A stretch of 64,000 nt of DNA from Basidiobolus meristosporus CBS 931.73. Lineage: Eukaryota > Basidiobolomycota > Basidiobolomycetes > Basidiobolales > Basidiobolaceae. The DNA lies in contig MCFE01000495.1 of the NCBI GenBank assembly GCA_002104905.1, forward strand, positions 1-64,000, written 5' to 3'. This document shows, piece after piece, positions 45,831 to 54,833 of this stretch. Under the pieces are notes generated by a model. The model had not been told where the DNA came from. It saw nothing but the letters and a program-made list of their open reading frames with translations, and did not search any database. The position numbers and the translations under genes are program-made. The first letter of the stretch is position 1; each line of letters begins with the position of its first letter.

Positions 45831-47222
45831 TCATGGCTCGATGAGCCACGGATATGCATCAACCAAAGTGGGTTTAGGAATCTGACCTAAACTTTGATCA
45901 AGCAGGTGGATCAAGGATTCGATCTCGTTGATCTCCATGTCGTGGTTTTCATTCCAACTTTCCGCCATGTAGACGAGATAATTTTGCTCCAGCAGATGGC
46001 TCTGCTCCCAGAAGCAGCTCTGAAAACGCTTCACCGGCATGAACTCCAGGATAAGAGTGTTGGCGGAGGCGAAGCGACCGTTGTGCAGGGCGGAACCGTG
46101 GGGCGCAATGATGGCCCTCACGTTGCGGGAGAAGTATTCGGCAATCTCTTGGACGCTGGTGTAGTTCCGACGATCAAAGAGCACCAGCTGCTCCCCCAAG
46201 CCTCGCCTACGTAGTAACCCCTCCAACTCGTGCAGGAGTTTTTCCTCGTTCATGATTCTTCGGCCGCTGTTGGCGACGTCTCCATAGCTTCTGGACATGT
46301 ACAACACGACCTTTCGCTCGGATAGTGGTACCTTGTGAATATCCACACCCATCATTTCGGAGACCCGCTGAGTCGTGTACGGGTGGATCAACGGTGCTCT
46401 GCACGAGAAGATGAGGGTCTTCGCTGACTGCGCCTGTGTGATGCCCGGTTGGTAGTGATGATGATTTTTGACTCCCATCAAATTGTACATCTCGTCGACG
46501 AACGGAGAATTGGGTTTCCTGCCCGAGAGTACCGTGGCGTTGTCACGTGTCTCTTGATCCATTGCAAACAAAGATTGAGTCCAGACGACGGTGACTCTGT
46601 CTAGGAAGTGCTGCCAGCTCCAGGAGTCCGGGGAGGTTGCAACCACCAGGGTCTCGTGATCGTACTGTTGCTTTGCTTCACTTGACTTGGGATTCTCCAG
46701 GAAAGACTGGTGCGAAGCTCCAAAGCTCATGCAGGCTAGTGAACTCCAATCATCGGGGGGTGGGGACCCGGTGTACTGGGTGTTGCTAAAGACTAGATTT
46801 TGGGCGTTTGTGGTGGGGTAGTCGGCCCATTCCTTATCGTTACTCACCCTCATCCTATCCAGGTCGGCCACCGCATCTAACCATAGCGTTTTCTGCTGCT
46901 CAGAAATAAAGCGAGGGACCCTGAGACGAAACGACCTGTAAATCAATTCCTGGGCTTTAATCAGATTGGAGTCGGGCGTACGCTTTTGGATACACGGCGC
47001 AGAGTTTCTGTGTAGGCCATCAACACACTCATCAAGTATCAATGGGATCCAAGCGTCCGAATTTAAGCCAGAGTGATGGCTTCGTGAGGATGAGGGGCTG
47101 GCATATCTCCCGCCATTGGGTAGGATTGTGGTGCTGAAGGGCTCTCTACTCAGGGTGAAGTAAAGAACCACTGACGCCACCATCAGTAGTGGTATCGCAA
47201 GCTTTAACCGTCTTGGTGCCAT
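45831..47222 (-). CDS. Type II membrane glycosyltransferase, GT61/DUF563 (EOGT-like) family
   Basis: Members of this family are Golgi/ER enzymes adding xylose, arabinose or GlcNAc to glycans. The frame opens at 47255, but a TATATAAA box (47256-47263) touches that ATG, so I choose the next in-frame ATG at 47222, about 35 bp downstream, as in neighbouring genes. The product is 463 residues. A single N-terminal anchor follows a basic end (MAPRRLKLAIPLLMVASVV). The catalytic domain ends with the family's hallmark region: NYTSVQEIAEYF, then IIAPHGSALHN (HG motif), then LILEFMPV. Upstream it has VVLYMSRSYGDVANSGRRI. No introns are seen. The donor sugar and acceptor cannot be told from sequence. Confidence 0.8.
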   Translation of the reverse strand: MAPRRLKLAIPLLMVASVVLYFTLSREPFSTTILPNGGRYASPSSSRSHHSGLNSDAWIPLILDECVDGLHRNSAPCIQKRTPDSNLIKAQELIYRSFRLRVPRFISEQQKTLWLDAVADLDRMRVSNDKEWADYPTTNAQNLVFSNTQYTGSPPPDDWSSLACMSFGASHQSFLENPKSSEAKQQYDHETLVVATSPDSWSWQHFLDRVTVVWTQSLFAMDQETRDNATVLSGRKPNSPFVDEMYNLMGVKNHHHYQPGITQAQSAKTLIFSCRAPLIHPYTTQRVSEMMGVDIHKVPLSERKVVLYMSRSYGDVANSGRRIMNEEKLLHELEGLLRRRGLGEQLVLFDRRNYTSVQEIAEYFSRNVRAIIAPHGSALHNGRFASANTLILEFMPVKRFQSCFWEQSHLLEQNYLVYMAESWNENHDMEINEIESLIHLLDQSLGQIPKPTLVDAYPWLIEP

Positions 47223-47255
47223 GGAAATTCGGAGGTTATTTTGGCAGCTGGCCAT

Positions 47256-47263
47256 TTTATATA
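47256..47263 (-). promoter_or_regulatory. TATA box of the GT61 gene
   Basis: TATATAAA on the minus strand lies directly before the ATG at 47255. Transcription would begin about 25-30 bp downstream, inside the longer frame, which argues for the ATG at 47222 as translation start. Confidence 0.6.
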
Positions 47264-47800
47264 GCCAAAGCTTCTAAACCGGTTGAGTTCCTTTGAAGAA
47301 TACTCTCCGGAAGCCACTTGCCCAATTCGGCGAACTCTGACCAGTTCGTCTACTAAAGAATAATCGTAATTTTCAGCCCCAAAGTGGGCAACACTATACC
47401 AAGGAGAAGTGTATTCCGGACTCACAATTTGTCTGTCAGACTAAGAATTACCAACTGGGTAATGAAAGAATTATATGCATCAATCAGTTACTCTATTAGC
47501 CGCTCGGGGGTAGAGTCTATTTATAGAGAGCTTTTAATATACAAGGCGGGTTTGTTTAGTAGTTTGTGAAATTAACTTATTATTGGCGATTAGTCAACGC
47601 TTAATACCTCTAGGTTGATTTAATTGTTGGAGCTAAATTCGACGGCTGATTCTGGATGTTCATGTATTAAGGTTACTCGTGTATATGTGGTTTTGTCTCG
47701 AGTGTTTTCAATAATGGCCAAATCAACGATCGAGTGAACAACGTTTATTGGGTATAACAGAAATGTTCTAGTATCTATAGTGCAGGAATCAGTTCTACCT
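47264..47800. other. Intergenic region between GT61 and the repeat-protein cluster
   Basis: No gene is recognised. It contains the GT61 upstream region and the 3' untranslated region of the first repeat-protein gene, with AATAAA (minus) at 47744-47749. Confidence 0.5.
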
Positions 47801-48475
47801 CTAGTACTTGTATTTGCCATTACCATTACCATTGCCACTATAGTCATCGTAGTCACCTCCACCACCACCACCGCCATACTTCTTACCATGACCATTGCCG
47901 TCATAATCGTCGTAGTCACCGCCACCACCACCACCACCACCGTACTTCTTACCATGACCGTTGCCATCGTAGTCATCATAGTCACCGCCACCACCACCGC
48001 CATACTTCTTGCCGCGGCCATGACCGTCATAGTCGTCGTAGTCACCACCGCCACCACCACCATACTTCTTTCCTTTACCATGGCCATCATAGTCGTCATC
48101 ATAATCGCCGTCGCCACCACCACCGCCATACTTCTTTCCATGGCCATTGCCATCGTAGTCATCGTCGTAGTCACCACCACCACCACCGCCACCATACTTC
48201 TTTCCTTTACCATGGCCATCATAATCATCGTCGTAATCGCCACCACCACCACCGCCATATTTCTTTCCACGGCCGTTGCCGTCGTAGTCGTCGTCGTAGT
48301 CACCACCACCACCGCCGCCGCCATATTTCTTTCCATGGCCATTGCCATTGCCATCATAGTCATCATAGTCACCCACGCCTTTGTAGCCTGGGTCGTAAGA
48401 GCGTTCCATGACTGTAGCGTTGATGGCCAATGCAGCCGAGAGAACAACAAGAAGAGTAGCGCTGGAGTACTTCAT
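47801..48475 (-). CDS. Secreted Gly/Asp/Tyr/Lys repeat protein, copy 1
   Basis: The protein is 224 residues, starting MKYSSATLLVVLSAALA, a clear signal peptide (likely cut after AINA), then TVMERSYDPGYKGVG. The rest is nine units of an acidic block DYDD(D)YDG followed by a basic Gly block such as NGHGKKYGGGGG, ending GKYKY. Eight GKKYGGG motifs are present. Its N-terminus is nearly identical to three more copies to the right. Low-complexity, Tyr-rich secreted proteins of this kind are usually structural or surface proteins (Tyr cross-linking, phase separation or cation binding by Asp); which applies here is unknown. The start is the ATG after a short in-frame leader, placing the TATATATAT box about 50 bp upstream. 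Confidence 0.8.
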   Translation of the reverse strand: MKYSSATLLVVLSAALAINATVMERSYDPGYKGVGDYDDYDGNGNGHGKKYGGGGGGGDYDDDYDGNGRGKKYGGGGGGDYDDDYDGHGKGKKYGGGGGGGDYDDDYDGNGHGKKYGGGGGDGDYDDDYDGHGKGKKYGGGGGGDYDDYDGHGRGKKYGGGGGGDYDDYDGNGHGKKYGGGGGGGGDYDDYDGNGHGKKYGGGGGGGDYDDYSGNGNGNGKYKY

Positions 48476-48488
48476 ATTGAAAGCGTTG

Positions 48489-48890
48489 GAATGTCTTGCC
48501 ACAAGTAGCTATGAGGGATATATATACTATGGCCTGGATGTAGATCCATCCAGTGTAAGCTCCCCTTTGTGTGCAGTATCCTGCATTTCGAAGTGCTGGA
48601 GGCGTGATCGATCAGGATGGTACAGCTGGACAGGTTTCTTCAAATAAACCTTAACAAACACCTGAGTAGATGCTGAGAACCAATGAAGCTGTTAGGGGTG
48701 AGGAGTGTGGACCAAAACCCCATCGTCAGATTTGGTTGAAGTAACCTGTCCAGCTGTACCACCCTGATCGATCACGCCTCCAGCACTTCGAAATGCAGGA
48801 TACTGCACACAAAGGGGAGCTTACACTGGATGGATCTACATCCAGGCCATAGTATATATATCCCTCATAGCTACTTGTGGCAAGACATTC
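48489..48890. promoter_or_regulatory. Divergent promoter built as an inverted repeat (about 155-bp arms)
   Basis: The left arm 48489-48646 is the reverse complement of 48731-48890 with few differences; the spacer is about 85 bp. Each arm carries the same TATATATAT box, the GATCGATCACGCCTCC stretch and the GGATGGATCTACATCC stretch, so copies 1 and 2 are driven by mirror-image promoters. The right-arm sequence occurs a third time before copy 3 (49778-49930). Confidence 0.8.
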
Positions 48891-48906
48891 CGATTACTTC
48901 TCTAAC

Positions 48907-49497
48907 ATGAAATACTCCAGTGCCACTCTTCTTGTTGTTCTCTCGGCTGCATTGGCCATCAACGCCACAGTCATGGAACGCTCCTACGACCCAGGCTACA
49001 AAGGCGTGGGCGACTACGATGACTATGATGGCAATGGCAATGGCCATGGAAAGAAATATGGCGGTGGTGGTCGTGGTGGTGACTACGACGACGACTACGA
49101 CGGCAACGGCCGTGGAAAGAAATATGGCGGCGGTGGTGGTGGCGATTACGACGATGACTATGACGGCCATGGTAAAGGAAAGAAGTATGGTGGTGGTGAT
49201 GACTATGACGATGACTACGATGGCCATGGTAAAGGAAAGAAGTATGGCGGTGGTGATGACTACGACGATGACTACGATGGCAATGGCCATGGAAAGAAAT
49301 ATGGTGGTGGTGGTGGCGGTGGAGATTACGATGACGATTATGATGGCCACGGCCGTGGAAAGAAGTATGGTGGTGGCGGCGGTGGTGACTACGACGACTA
49401 TGACGGTCATGGCCGCGGCAAGAAGTATGGTGGTGGTGGTGGCGGTGACTATGATGACTACGATGGCAATGGCCACGCCGGAAAATACAAGTATTAG
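48907..49497 (+). CDS. Secreted Gly/Asp/Tyr/Lys repeat protein, copy 2
   Basis: The 196-residue product starts MKYSSATLLVVLSAALA at 48907 and ends GKYKY. It has eight acidic blocks and seven GKKYGGG motifs. Two units have the shortened linker KKYGGGD, also seen once in copy 3. It is transcribed away from copy 1. The AATAAA at 49549-49554 follows the stop by about 50 bp. Variation in unit number among the four copies suggests unequal exchange or slippage. Confidence 0.8.
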   Translation: MKYSSATLLVVLSAALAINATVMERSYDPGYKGVGDYDDYDGNGNGHGKKYGGGGRGGDYDDDYDGNGRGKKYGGGGGGDYDDDYDGHGKGKKYGGGDDYDDDYDGHGKGKKYGGGDDYDDDYDGNGHGKKYGGGGGGGDYDDDYDGHGRGKKYGGGGGGDYDDYDGHGRGKKYGGGGGGDYDDYDGNGHAGKYKY

Positions 49498-49764
49498 TGG
49501 TAGACCTGATTCCTGCGCTATAGATACTAGAACAACTCTACTATACCCAATAAACGCTGTTTACCCTATCATATCTATTGAAAGATCACTCTTATTGTGA
49601 ATTCTGAAGAGTGGCTCAAACAAGTGTAAATAACAATCAGAATCGGGTGATCCGATCGACGCTTCCATGTGAACGTCAAACAAACCTTAACAAACATCTG
49701 AGTAGATGCTGAGAACCAATGAAGCTGTTAGGGGTGAGGAGTGTGGATCAAAACCCCATCGTTA
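49498..49764 (+). repeat. Segment present inverted at 50853-51117
   Basis: It covers the 3' flank of copy 2 and the distal 5' flank of copy 3. The reverse complement, with few changes, lies between copies 3 and 4. Landmarks are CAGAATCGG, GCTGAGAACCAATGAAGC and GGAGTGTGGATCAAAACCCC. Confidence 0.8.
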
Positions 49765-49942
49765 GATTTGGTTGAAGTAACCTGTCCAGCCGTACCACCC
49801 TGATCGATCACGCCTCCAGCACTTCGAAATGCAGGATACTGCACACAAAGGGGAGCTTACACTGGATGGATCTACATCCAGGCCATAGTATATATATCCC
49901 TCATAGCTACTTGTGGCAAGACATTCCAATCACTTCTCCAAC

Positions 49943-50659
49943 ATGAAATACTCCAGTGCCACTCTTCTTGTTGTTCTCTCGGCTGCTTTGGCCATCAACG
50001 CCACAGTCATGGAACGCTCTTACGACCCAGGCTACAAAGGCGTGGGTGACTACGATGACTATGATGGCAATGGCAATGGCCATGGAAAGAAATATGGCGG
50101 TGGTGGTGGTGGTGGCGATTATGACGATGACTACGATGGCCATGGTAAAGGAAAGAAATATGGCGGTGGTGGTGGTGGCGATTACGACGATGACTATGAC
50201 GGCCATGGTAAAGGAAAGAAGTATGGCGGTGGTGATGACTACGACGATGACTACGATGGCAATGGCCATGGAAAGAAATATGGTGGTGGTGGTGGCGGTG
50301 GAGATTACGATGACGATTATGATGGCCACGGCCGTGGAAAGAAGTATGGTGGTGGTGGCGGTGGTGACTACGACGACTATGACGGTCATGGCCGCGGCAA
50401 GAAGTATGGCGGTGGTGGTGGCGGTGACTATGATGACTACGATGGCAACGGTCATGGTAAGAAGTACGGTGGTGGTGGCGGCGGTGATCATGATGACTAC
50501 GATGGCAATGGTCACGGCAAGAAGTATGGCGGTGGTGGTGGCGGTGACTACGATGACTACGATGGCAATGGCCATGGTAAGAAGTACGGTGGTGGTGGTG
50601 GTAGTGGTGACTATGATGATTACGACGGCAATGGCAACGGCGGAAAATACAAGTATTAG
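49943..50659 (+). CDS. Secreted Gly/Asp/Tyr/Lys repeat protein, copy 3
   Basis: The 238-residue product is the longest intact copy: the same signal peptide, ten acidic blocks and nine GKKYGGG motifs, with one block changed to DHDDYDG and one linker to GGGGSG, ending GKYKY. The promoter is a direct repeat of the copy 2 promoter, including the TATATATAT box about 50 bp before the ATG. AATAAA lies at 50711-50716. Confidence 0.8.
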   Translation: MKYSSATLLVVLSAALAINATVMERSYDPGYKGVGDYDDYDGNGNGHGKKYGGGGGGGDYDDDYDGHGKGKKYGGGGGGDYDDDYDGHGKGKKYGGGDDYDDDYDGNGHGKKYGGGGGGGDYDDDYDGHGRGKKYGGGGGGDYDDYDGHGRGKKYGGGGGGDYDDYDGNGHGKKYGGGGGGDHDDYDGNGHGKKYGGGGGGDYDDYDGNGHGKKYGGGGGSGDYDDYDGNGNGGKYKY

Positions 50660-50852
50660 TGGTAGACCTGATTCCTGCGCTATAGATACTAGAACAACTC
50701 TACTATACCCAATAAACGCTGTTTACCCTATCATATCTATTGAAAGATCACCCTTACTGTGAATTCTGAAGAGTGGCTCAAACAAGTGTAAATAACAATC
50801 AGAATCGGTTGGTCCGATCGACGCTCCGATGTGAACACCAACCAAACCTAAC

Positions 50853-51117
50853 GATGGGGTTTTGGTCCACACTCCCCACCCCTAACAGCTTCATTGGTTC
50901 TCAGCATCTACTCAGATGTTTGTTAAGGTTTGTTTGACGTTCACATGGAAGCGTCGATCGGATCACCCGATTCTGATTGTTATTTACACTTGTTTGAGCC
51001 ACTCTTCAGAATTCACAATAAGAGTGATCTTTCAATAGATATGATAGGGTAAACAGAGTTTATTGGGTATAGTAGAGTTGTTCTAGTATCTATAGTGCAG
51101 GAATCAGGTCTACCACT
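50853..51117 (-). repeat. Inverted copy of 49498-49764
   Basis: It lies directly beyond the end of copy 4 and carries both the downstream flank of copy 2 and part of the copy 3 promoter region, in inverse orientation. It marks copy 4 as part of an inverted duplication rather than an independent gene. Confidence 0.8.
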
Positions 51118-51841
51118 AATACTTGTATTTTCCGCCGTTGCCATTGCCGTCGTAATCATCATAGTCACCACCACCACCACCACCACCGTACTTCTTACCA
51201 TGGCCATTGCCATCGTAGTCATCGTAGTCACCGCCACCACCACCGCCATACTTCTTGCCGTGACCATTGCCATCGTAGTCATCATAATCACCGCCGCCAC
51301 CACCACCGTACTTCTTACCATGACCGTTGCCATCGTAGTCATCATAGTCACCGCCACCACCACCGCCATACTTCTTGCCGCGGCCATGACCGTCATAGTC
51401 GTCGTAGTCACCACCGCCACCACCACCATACTTCTTTCCTTACGCATGGCCATCATAGTCGTCATCATAATCGCCGTCGCCACCACCACCGCCATACTTC
51501 TTTCCATGGCCATTGCCATCGTAGTCATCGTCGTAGTCACCACCACCACCACCGCCACCATACTTCTTTCCTTTACCATGACCGTCATAGTCGTCATCGT
51601 AATCGCCACCACCACCACCGCCATATTTCTTTCCACGGCCGTTGCCATCGTAGTCATCGTCGTAGTCACCACCATCACCGCCGCCGCCATATTTCTTTCC
51701 ATGGCCATTGCCATTGCCATCATAGTCATCGTAGTCACCCACGCCTTTGTAGCCTGGGTCGTAAGAGCGTTCCATGACTGTAGCGTTGACGGCCAAAGCA
51801 GCCGAGAGAACAACAAGAAGAGTAGCGCTGGAGTACTTCAT
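51116..51841 (-). pseudogene. Secreted Gly/Asp/Tyr/Lys repeat protein, copy 4, premature stop
   Basis: The frame starts MKYSSATLLVVLSAALA at 51841 and runs five complete units, then stops at a TAA (51440-51442) after 133 residues. The other copies read GGTAAAGGA at this point; copy 4 reads GCGTAAGGA, the same length, so the frame continues open beyond the stop to the normal GKYKY end at 51116. A 133-residue truncated product is still possible. The promoter is unrelated to that of copies 1-3: homology ends about 20 bp upstream of the ATG, and the TATA box is TATATAAGCC. Confidence 0.75.
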
Positions 51842-51900
51842 ATTGAAAGAGTTGGAATGATTAGCTAGAAACGGTCACCGCCGGCTTATATATTGTGTAT

Positions 51901-51938
51901 GGATGCGGATGGATGCGGATGGATGCGGATGAATGCGG
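51901..51938 (+). repeat. Tandem repeat of GGATGCGGAT
   Basis: Three exact copies of the 10-mer are followed by a partial GAATGCGG copy, upstream of the copy 4 promoter. Confidence 0.85.
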
Positions 51939-52328
51939 CGAACTCATTCAAACCACATGTAAAGCGAGCAAAATTTAAGGGTGCCAAACATGGCTCAAAT
52001 TACGGTGATCTTGTAGGAGTGCAGCATGATCCGCTGTATGCACCATGTTGATCGAAAAATGCTGTCCCATGCAGTATTGTTAGTCCTATACAGTGACACC
52101 ATAGTAGGTGCAGATCTCCCTGAGTCTGCGATGTGAATCAAATCCAGTGGAGATCTGACTCCAGCATTGCCATCCAAACAAACCAGGATGTGCGACGATG
52201 CATATGCCATCCAAACAAACCAGGATGTGCGACGATGCATATGCCATTCAAATGAAGGCAGGCTCTTGACCAGATGAATACACGTGACAAAGATTTATTT
52301 ACGAGATGTGATGAAGAATGGTACAGTG
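51939..52328. other. Intergenic region with a 37-bp tandem duplication
   Basis: The unit at 52169-52205 is exactly repeated at 52206-52242 (starts GCCATCCAAACAAACCAGG), followed by the start of a third. The AATAAA of the next gene (minus, 52294-52299) lies at the right end. No gene is seen. Confidence 0.7.
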
Positions 52329-52787
52329 CTAGTTAGTACATTGAGTGAAGTTCCCTTTGGGGTCTGGTGTGAGTTTGAAGACGGGGGTTTGGGAGTAACA
52401 GTCCATATCTTGGCCGGGAGTGCTGGAGTAAACCCTGATATAGTACTCGCCATCACGTTGCAGGCAGAGTGGCACGCTGAGTGTGAAGGGGAGCTGGCCG
52501 TTGGAGACGCTTACCCCTGGATAGCTGCGGTACTGTGTATGCAGGAATTGGTGATCCTTCGCGCTAAACAGGTCCACCTCTCGAATGGTGGTCACTTGGG
52601 AGTCGGCAGAGGTCCATTTCACAATGACTTTATCGTTGGAAGAGAACGTCGATGGCTTCGGACCAGCAGCGTGCTCAAGAGAGCTGACCGCCCAACCGTT
52701 GCATTGGCTAGGCGACCCAACAGGAGCAGCAGTCGCGCCAGCGGCAAGAGCAATGGCAATGGGAATGGATGCTGTAGAGAATTTCAT
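52329..52787 (-). CDS. Small secreted Kre9/KNH-like beta-sandwich protein
   Basis: The longer frame begins at 52841, but the ATG at 52787 begins a clear signal peptide (MKFSTASIPIAIALAAGATA, cut near AAP) and lies about 40 bp after a TATATATAG box (about 52826-52834). The product is 152 residues. The mature part has the features of the fungal Kre9/KNH-like N-terminal domain: VIVKWTSADSQVTTIREVDLF, FLHTQYRSYPGV, LPFTLSVPLC and GEYYIRVYSSTPG, four Cys residues and an N-glycosylation site near the end (GNFTQC). Such domains are secreted or GPI-anchored cell-wall proteins linked to beta-glucan. No GPI signal or Ser/Thr stalk follows, so this is a single-domain secreted protein. The family call is by motif pattern. 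Confidence 0.7.
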   Translation of the reverse strand: MKFSTASIPIAIALAAGATAAPVGSPSQCNGWAVSSLEHAAGPKPSTFSSNDKVIVKWTSADSQVTTIREVDLFSAKDHQFLHTQYRSYPGVSVSNGQLPFTLSVPLCLQRDGEYYIRVYSSTPGQDMDCYSQTPVFKLTPDPKGNFTQCTN

Positions 52788-52859
52788 ATGGATATTTTTA
52801 CTGCTCCATCCAACCCACCGGGCCGATATATATAGTGACAACCATGGTGTCTAGGGTTA

Positions 52860-53501
52860 CCAATTTTGCCTTCGGTGACTAAGCCTTTGCTGCAGAAACC
52901 CAAATCAGGCATAAGTTACGCAAGTATTAGCAGGGTTAGGGCCACTATGTAATGGGTGCCTTATTTGGACTGTTGACTGTTTGTTACCAGCGTAACCTGG
53001 CCACCCAGCACCAGCAACCTCCCAGGTGCTGATTGGCTATTGCTTGGGAACAACCGAGTGCTCTTGGCACTAGTCCTTGGATGGCTATGTATCAGTGCAA
53101 TTAAACGTCGTAAGGTTTGGTGCAAGTGGCTGTTAAGCCAATTTCAGCTAGGCTTCGGGTTATTCTTAGCTGCCAATCACGGATGGCAAGTAGGGGACAG
53201 GAAAGATGAAAGTAGTGTACATGGTTCAGAAGGAAGTATGGGGCATAAGCAATGACTGGTGTTATTTCATCTAGGTGGGTGCTCCGGCTAAGCCATGATT
53301 CACCTGACTATCTAGGCATCTTCACGACGTTTTTCGTTCTTGAAAATAGCTGCATTATTATTATATATTATTGACCGAGGCAGGCTTAGCATTATACTGA
53401 TAAAGCATCACCCACTTCCACAGATAAGGATTTCTCAGTGTACTGTTATCATCACGTAGACTTCGGCGTGTCTATGACTGCATCAAGGATTCCTTTTGCG
53501 A
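52860..53501. other. Intergenic region without recognised gene
   Basis: A plus-strand frame at 53040-53255 encodes 71 residues with no motif. Two CCAGCACC/CCCAGGTGCTGATTGG-type palindromic stretches lie near 53005-53035. Confidence 0.45.
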
Positions 53502-54031
53502 TTATTGGACACATCCAAGATGGCTCTCAGGAAACTCCAGGATCTCCTTATCTAGGCTTTTCGAGAGGGCCTCGCTCACTGCATAAATCATCTTCACTGG
53601 GAAGTCGTGGCCGCACGCTAGAACAAACTTCTCGGAGCGTTTGGACAGCATAACAAGGTCGAGATTCACGCTGGAGTACTGGTGCGTCTCACGCTTGATC
53701 CTGTATTTGGAATTGGTCACAGCAGTGGGATCAGTGGTTGTCATCGATGCTGGATAAGCAAATGAGCGTCCTTGGCGTCGGTTATCAAGCGACTAGTATC
53801 ATGTGAGTCTACCGTTTCGTTTTCTTCCGTGGTCTTGAGCAAACTACAGGAGCACCCACGTTGGTCGTAGGTCACTACAGTATAGTGATGCTCGGCTAGA
53901 CCTTGGAATATTCCCGCTTCACCGTTAGCGCCTAGAATAAGGACAAGAAGGGCCTCTCTCCAACTGTATTGTAATGGAGGTCCGCACCAGGGACTTGTAT
54001 TGGGGATGATGTCATAGGGGAGAGAGTACAT
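53502..54031 (-). pseudogene. Alpha/beta hydrolase with internal deletion
   Basis: The N-terminal part (53741-54031) has the oxyanion-strand region LVLILGANGEAGIFQGLAEHHYTVVTYDQRG, typical of alpha/beta hydrolases related to bacterial ones. The frame then stops after DAKDAHLLIQHR. The C-terminal part (53502-53744) has KFVLACGHDFP and EILEFPESHLGCV, the segment carrying the catalytic His. The roughly 100 residues between them, which should include the nucleophile elbow G-x-S-x-G, are absent. I read this as a pseudogene formed by an internal deletion plus a stop; an intron cannot restore the missing part because there is no room for it. Confidence 0.6.
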
Positions 54032-54833
54032 TAGTACACAAAATTGCGACTGAGATTGCCGTTTCTAAGAGCTTTATACTAGGTTACGGCCAGTGATAAC
54101 TCCCTAAATCAATACATCACAATTTGCCTCCGAACAGCTGACATCATGACTGGAAAGTAGTGGATTTTCACCCAGGTCTCGCCTCCGTTGGCATCCACGA
54201 CACATCTAAACAGTCCATCTCCGTTATAACCAACAGCATACACACAAGGATTCCCAGCTATGCAACCACCAACAATCGCGCCATGTGCGAGAGTGCCCAA
54301 CGTTCTTTGAAAGCTCAAGTGTCTAGTAGTTTCGATTTAACGTCCACTCCACCCCCACCAATATTCTCTTACAGTGCTTGTGCTTTCAAATTGATTCAGC
54401 AGTGATGTTACTTGGAGATCTCAAGTCCAAAATATCCAAGGTGCGAGTTCTCCTATACAGTAACATTGTAGCATCCCTAAGAGCTTCGAGCCAGTTGAAA
54501 TCTCGCATCACACTACTTGGTCACGTATCTTATAAATCTACAGTCAAATTTCTGGCTTTATATATTATTCTGACCATGAGATATTAATATGAATACATGC
54601 TCTGCTCTCAACAATGATGAATTTGAAGCCAGCAGTCTAGCATGAAATATATCTAGTTGATAGTGAGCCAATAAGGAAAGTTTATTCTTAACCAACATCA
54701 GCGTGCTGCTTAGTGTATGTATTCTACTAGATGGCATCTGTTTGATTTGGATCATCACTTGCTTTTAAGGTTCGCATCTTTCATTCGTTTGCTAGACTTA
54801 TCGCTCAAGGGCCACATCTGTTACTAACATACC
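54032..54833. other. Intergenic region with a short unassigned frame
   Basis: A minus-strand frame at 54109-54318 (AIVGGCIAGNPCVYAVGYNGDGLFRCVVDANGG region) has an extracellular look (paired Cys, Gly-rich) but no start context or partner exon that I can join. A minus-strand AATAAA near 54679 may belong to the next gene. Confidence 0.4.

Noticed and set aside
47801-51841. CRISPR-like regular repeats
   Set aside because: The periodicity is a protein-coding repeat of about 54-66 bp with gradual variation and no spacers.
47620-51868. Long antisense and alternate-frame open frames across the repeat-protein genes (Val/Ile/Thr- or Met/Ala/Thr-rich)
   Set aside because: They are by-products of the Gly-Asp-Tyr codon repeat, lack sensible composition, and the sense frame has a signal peptide and conserved ends.
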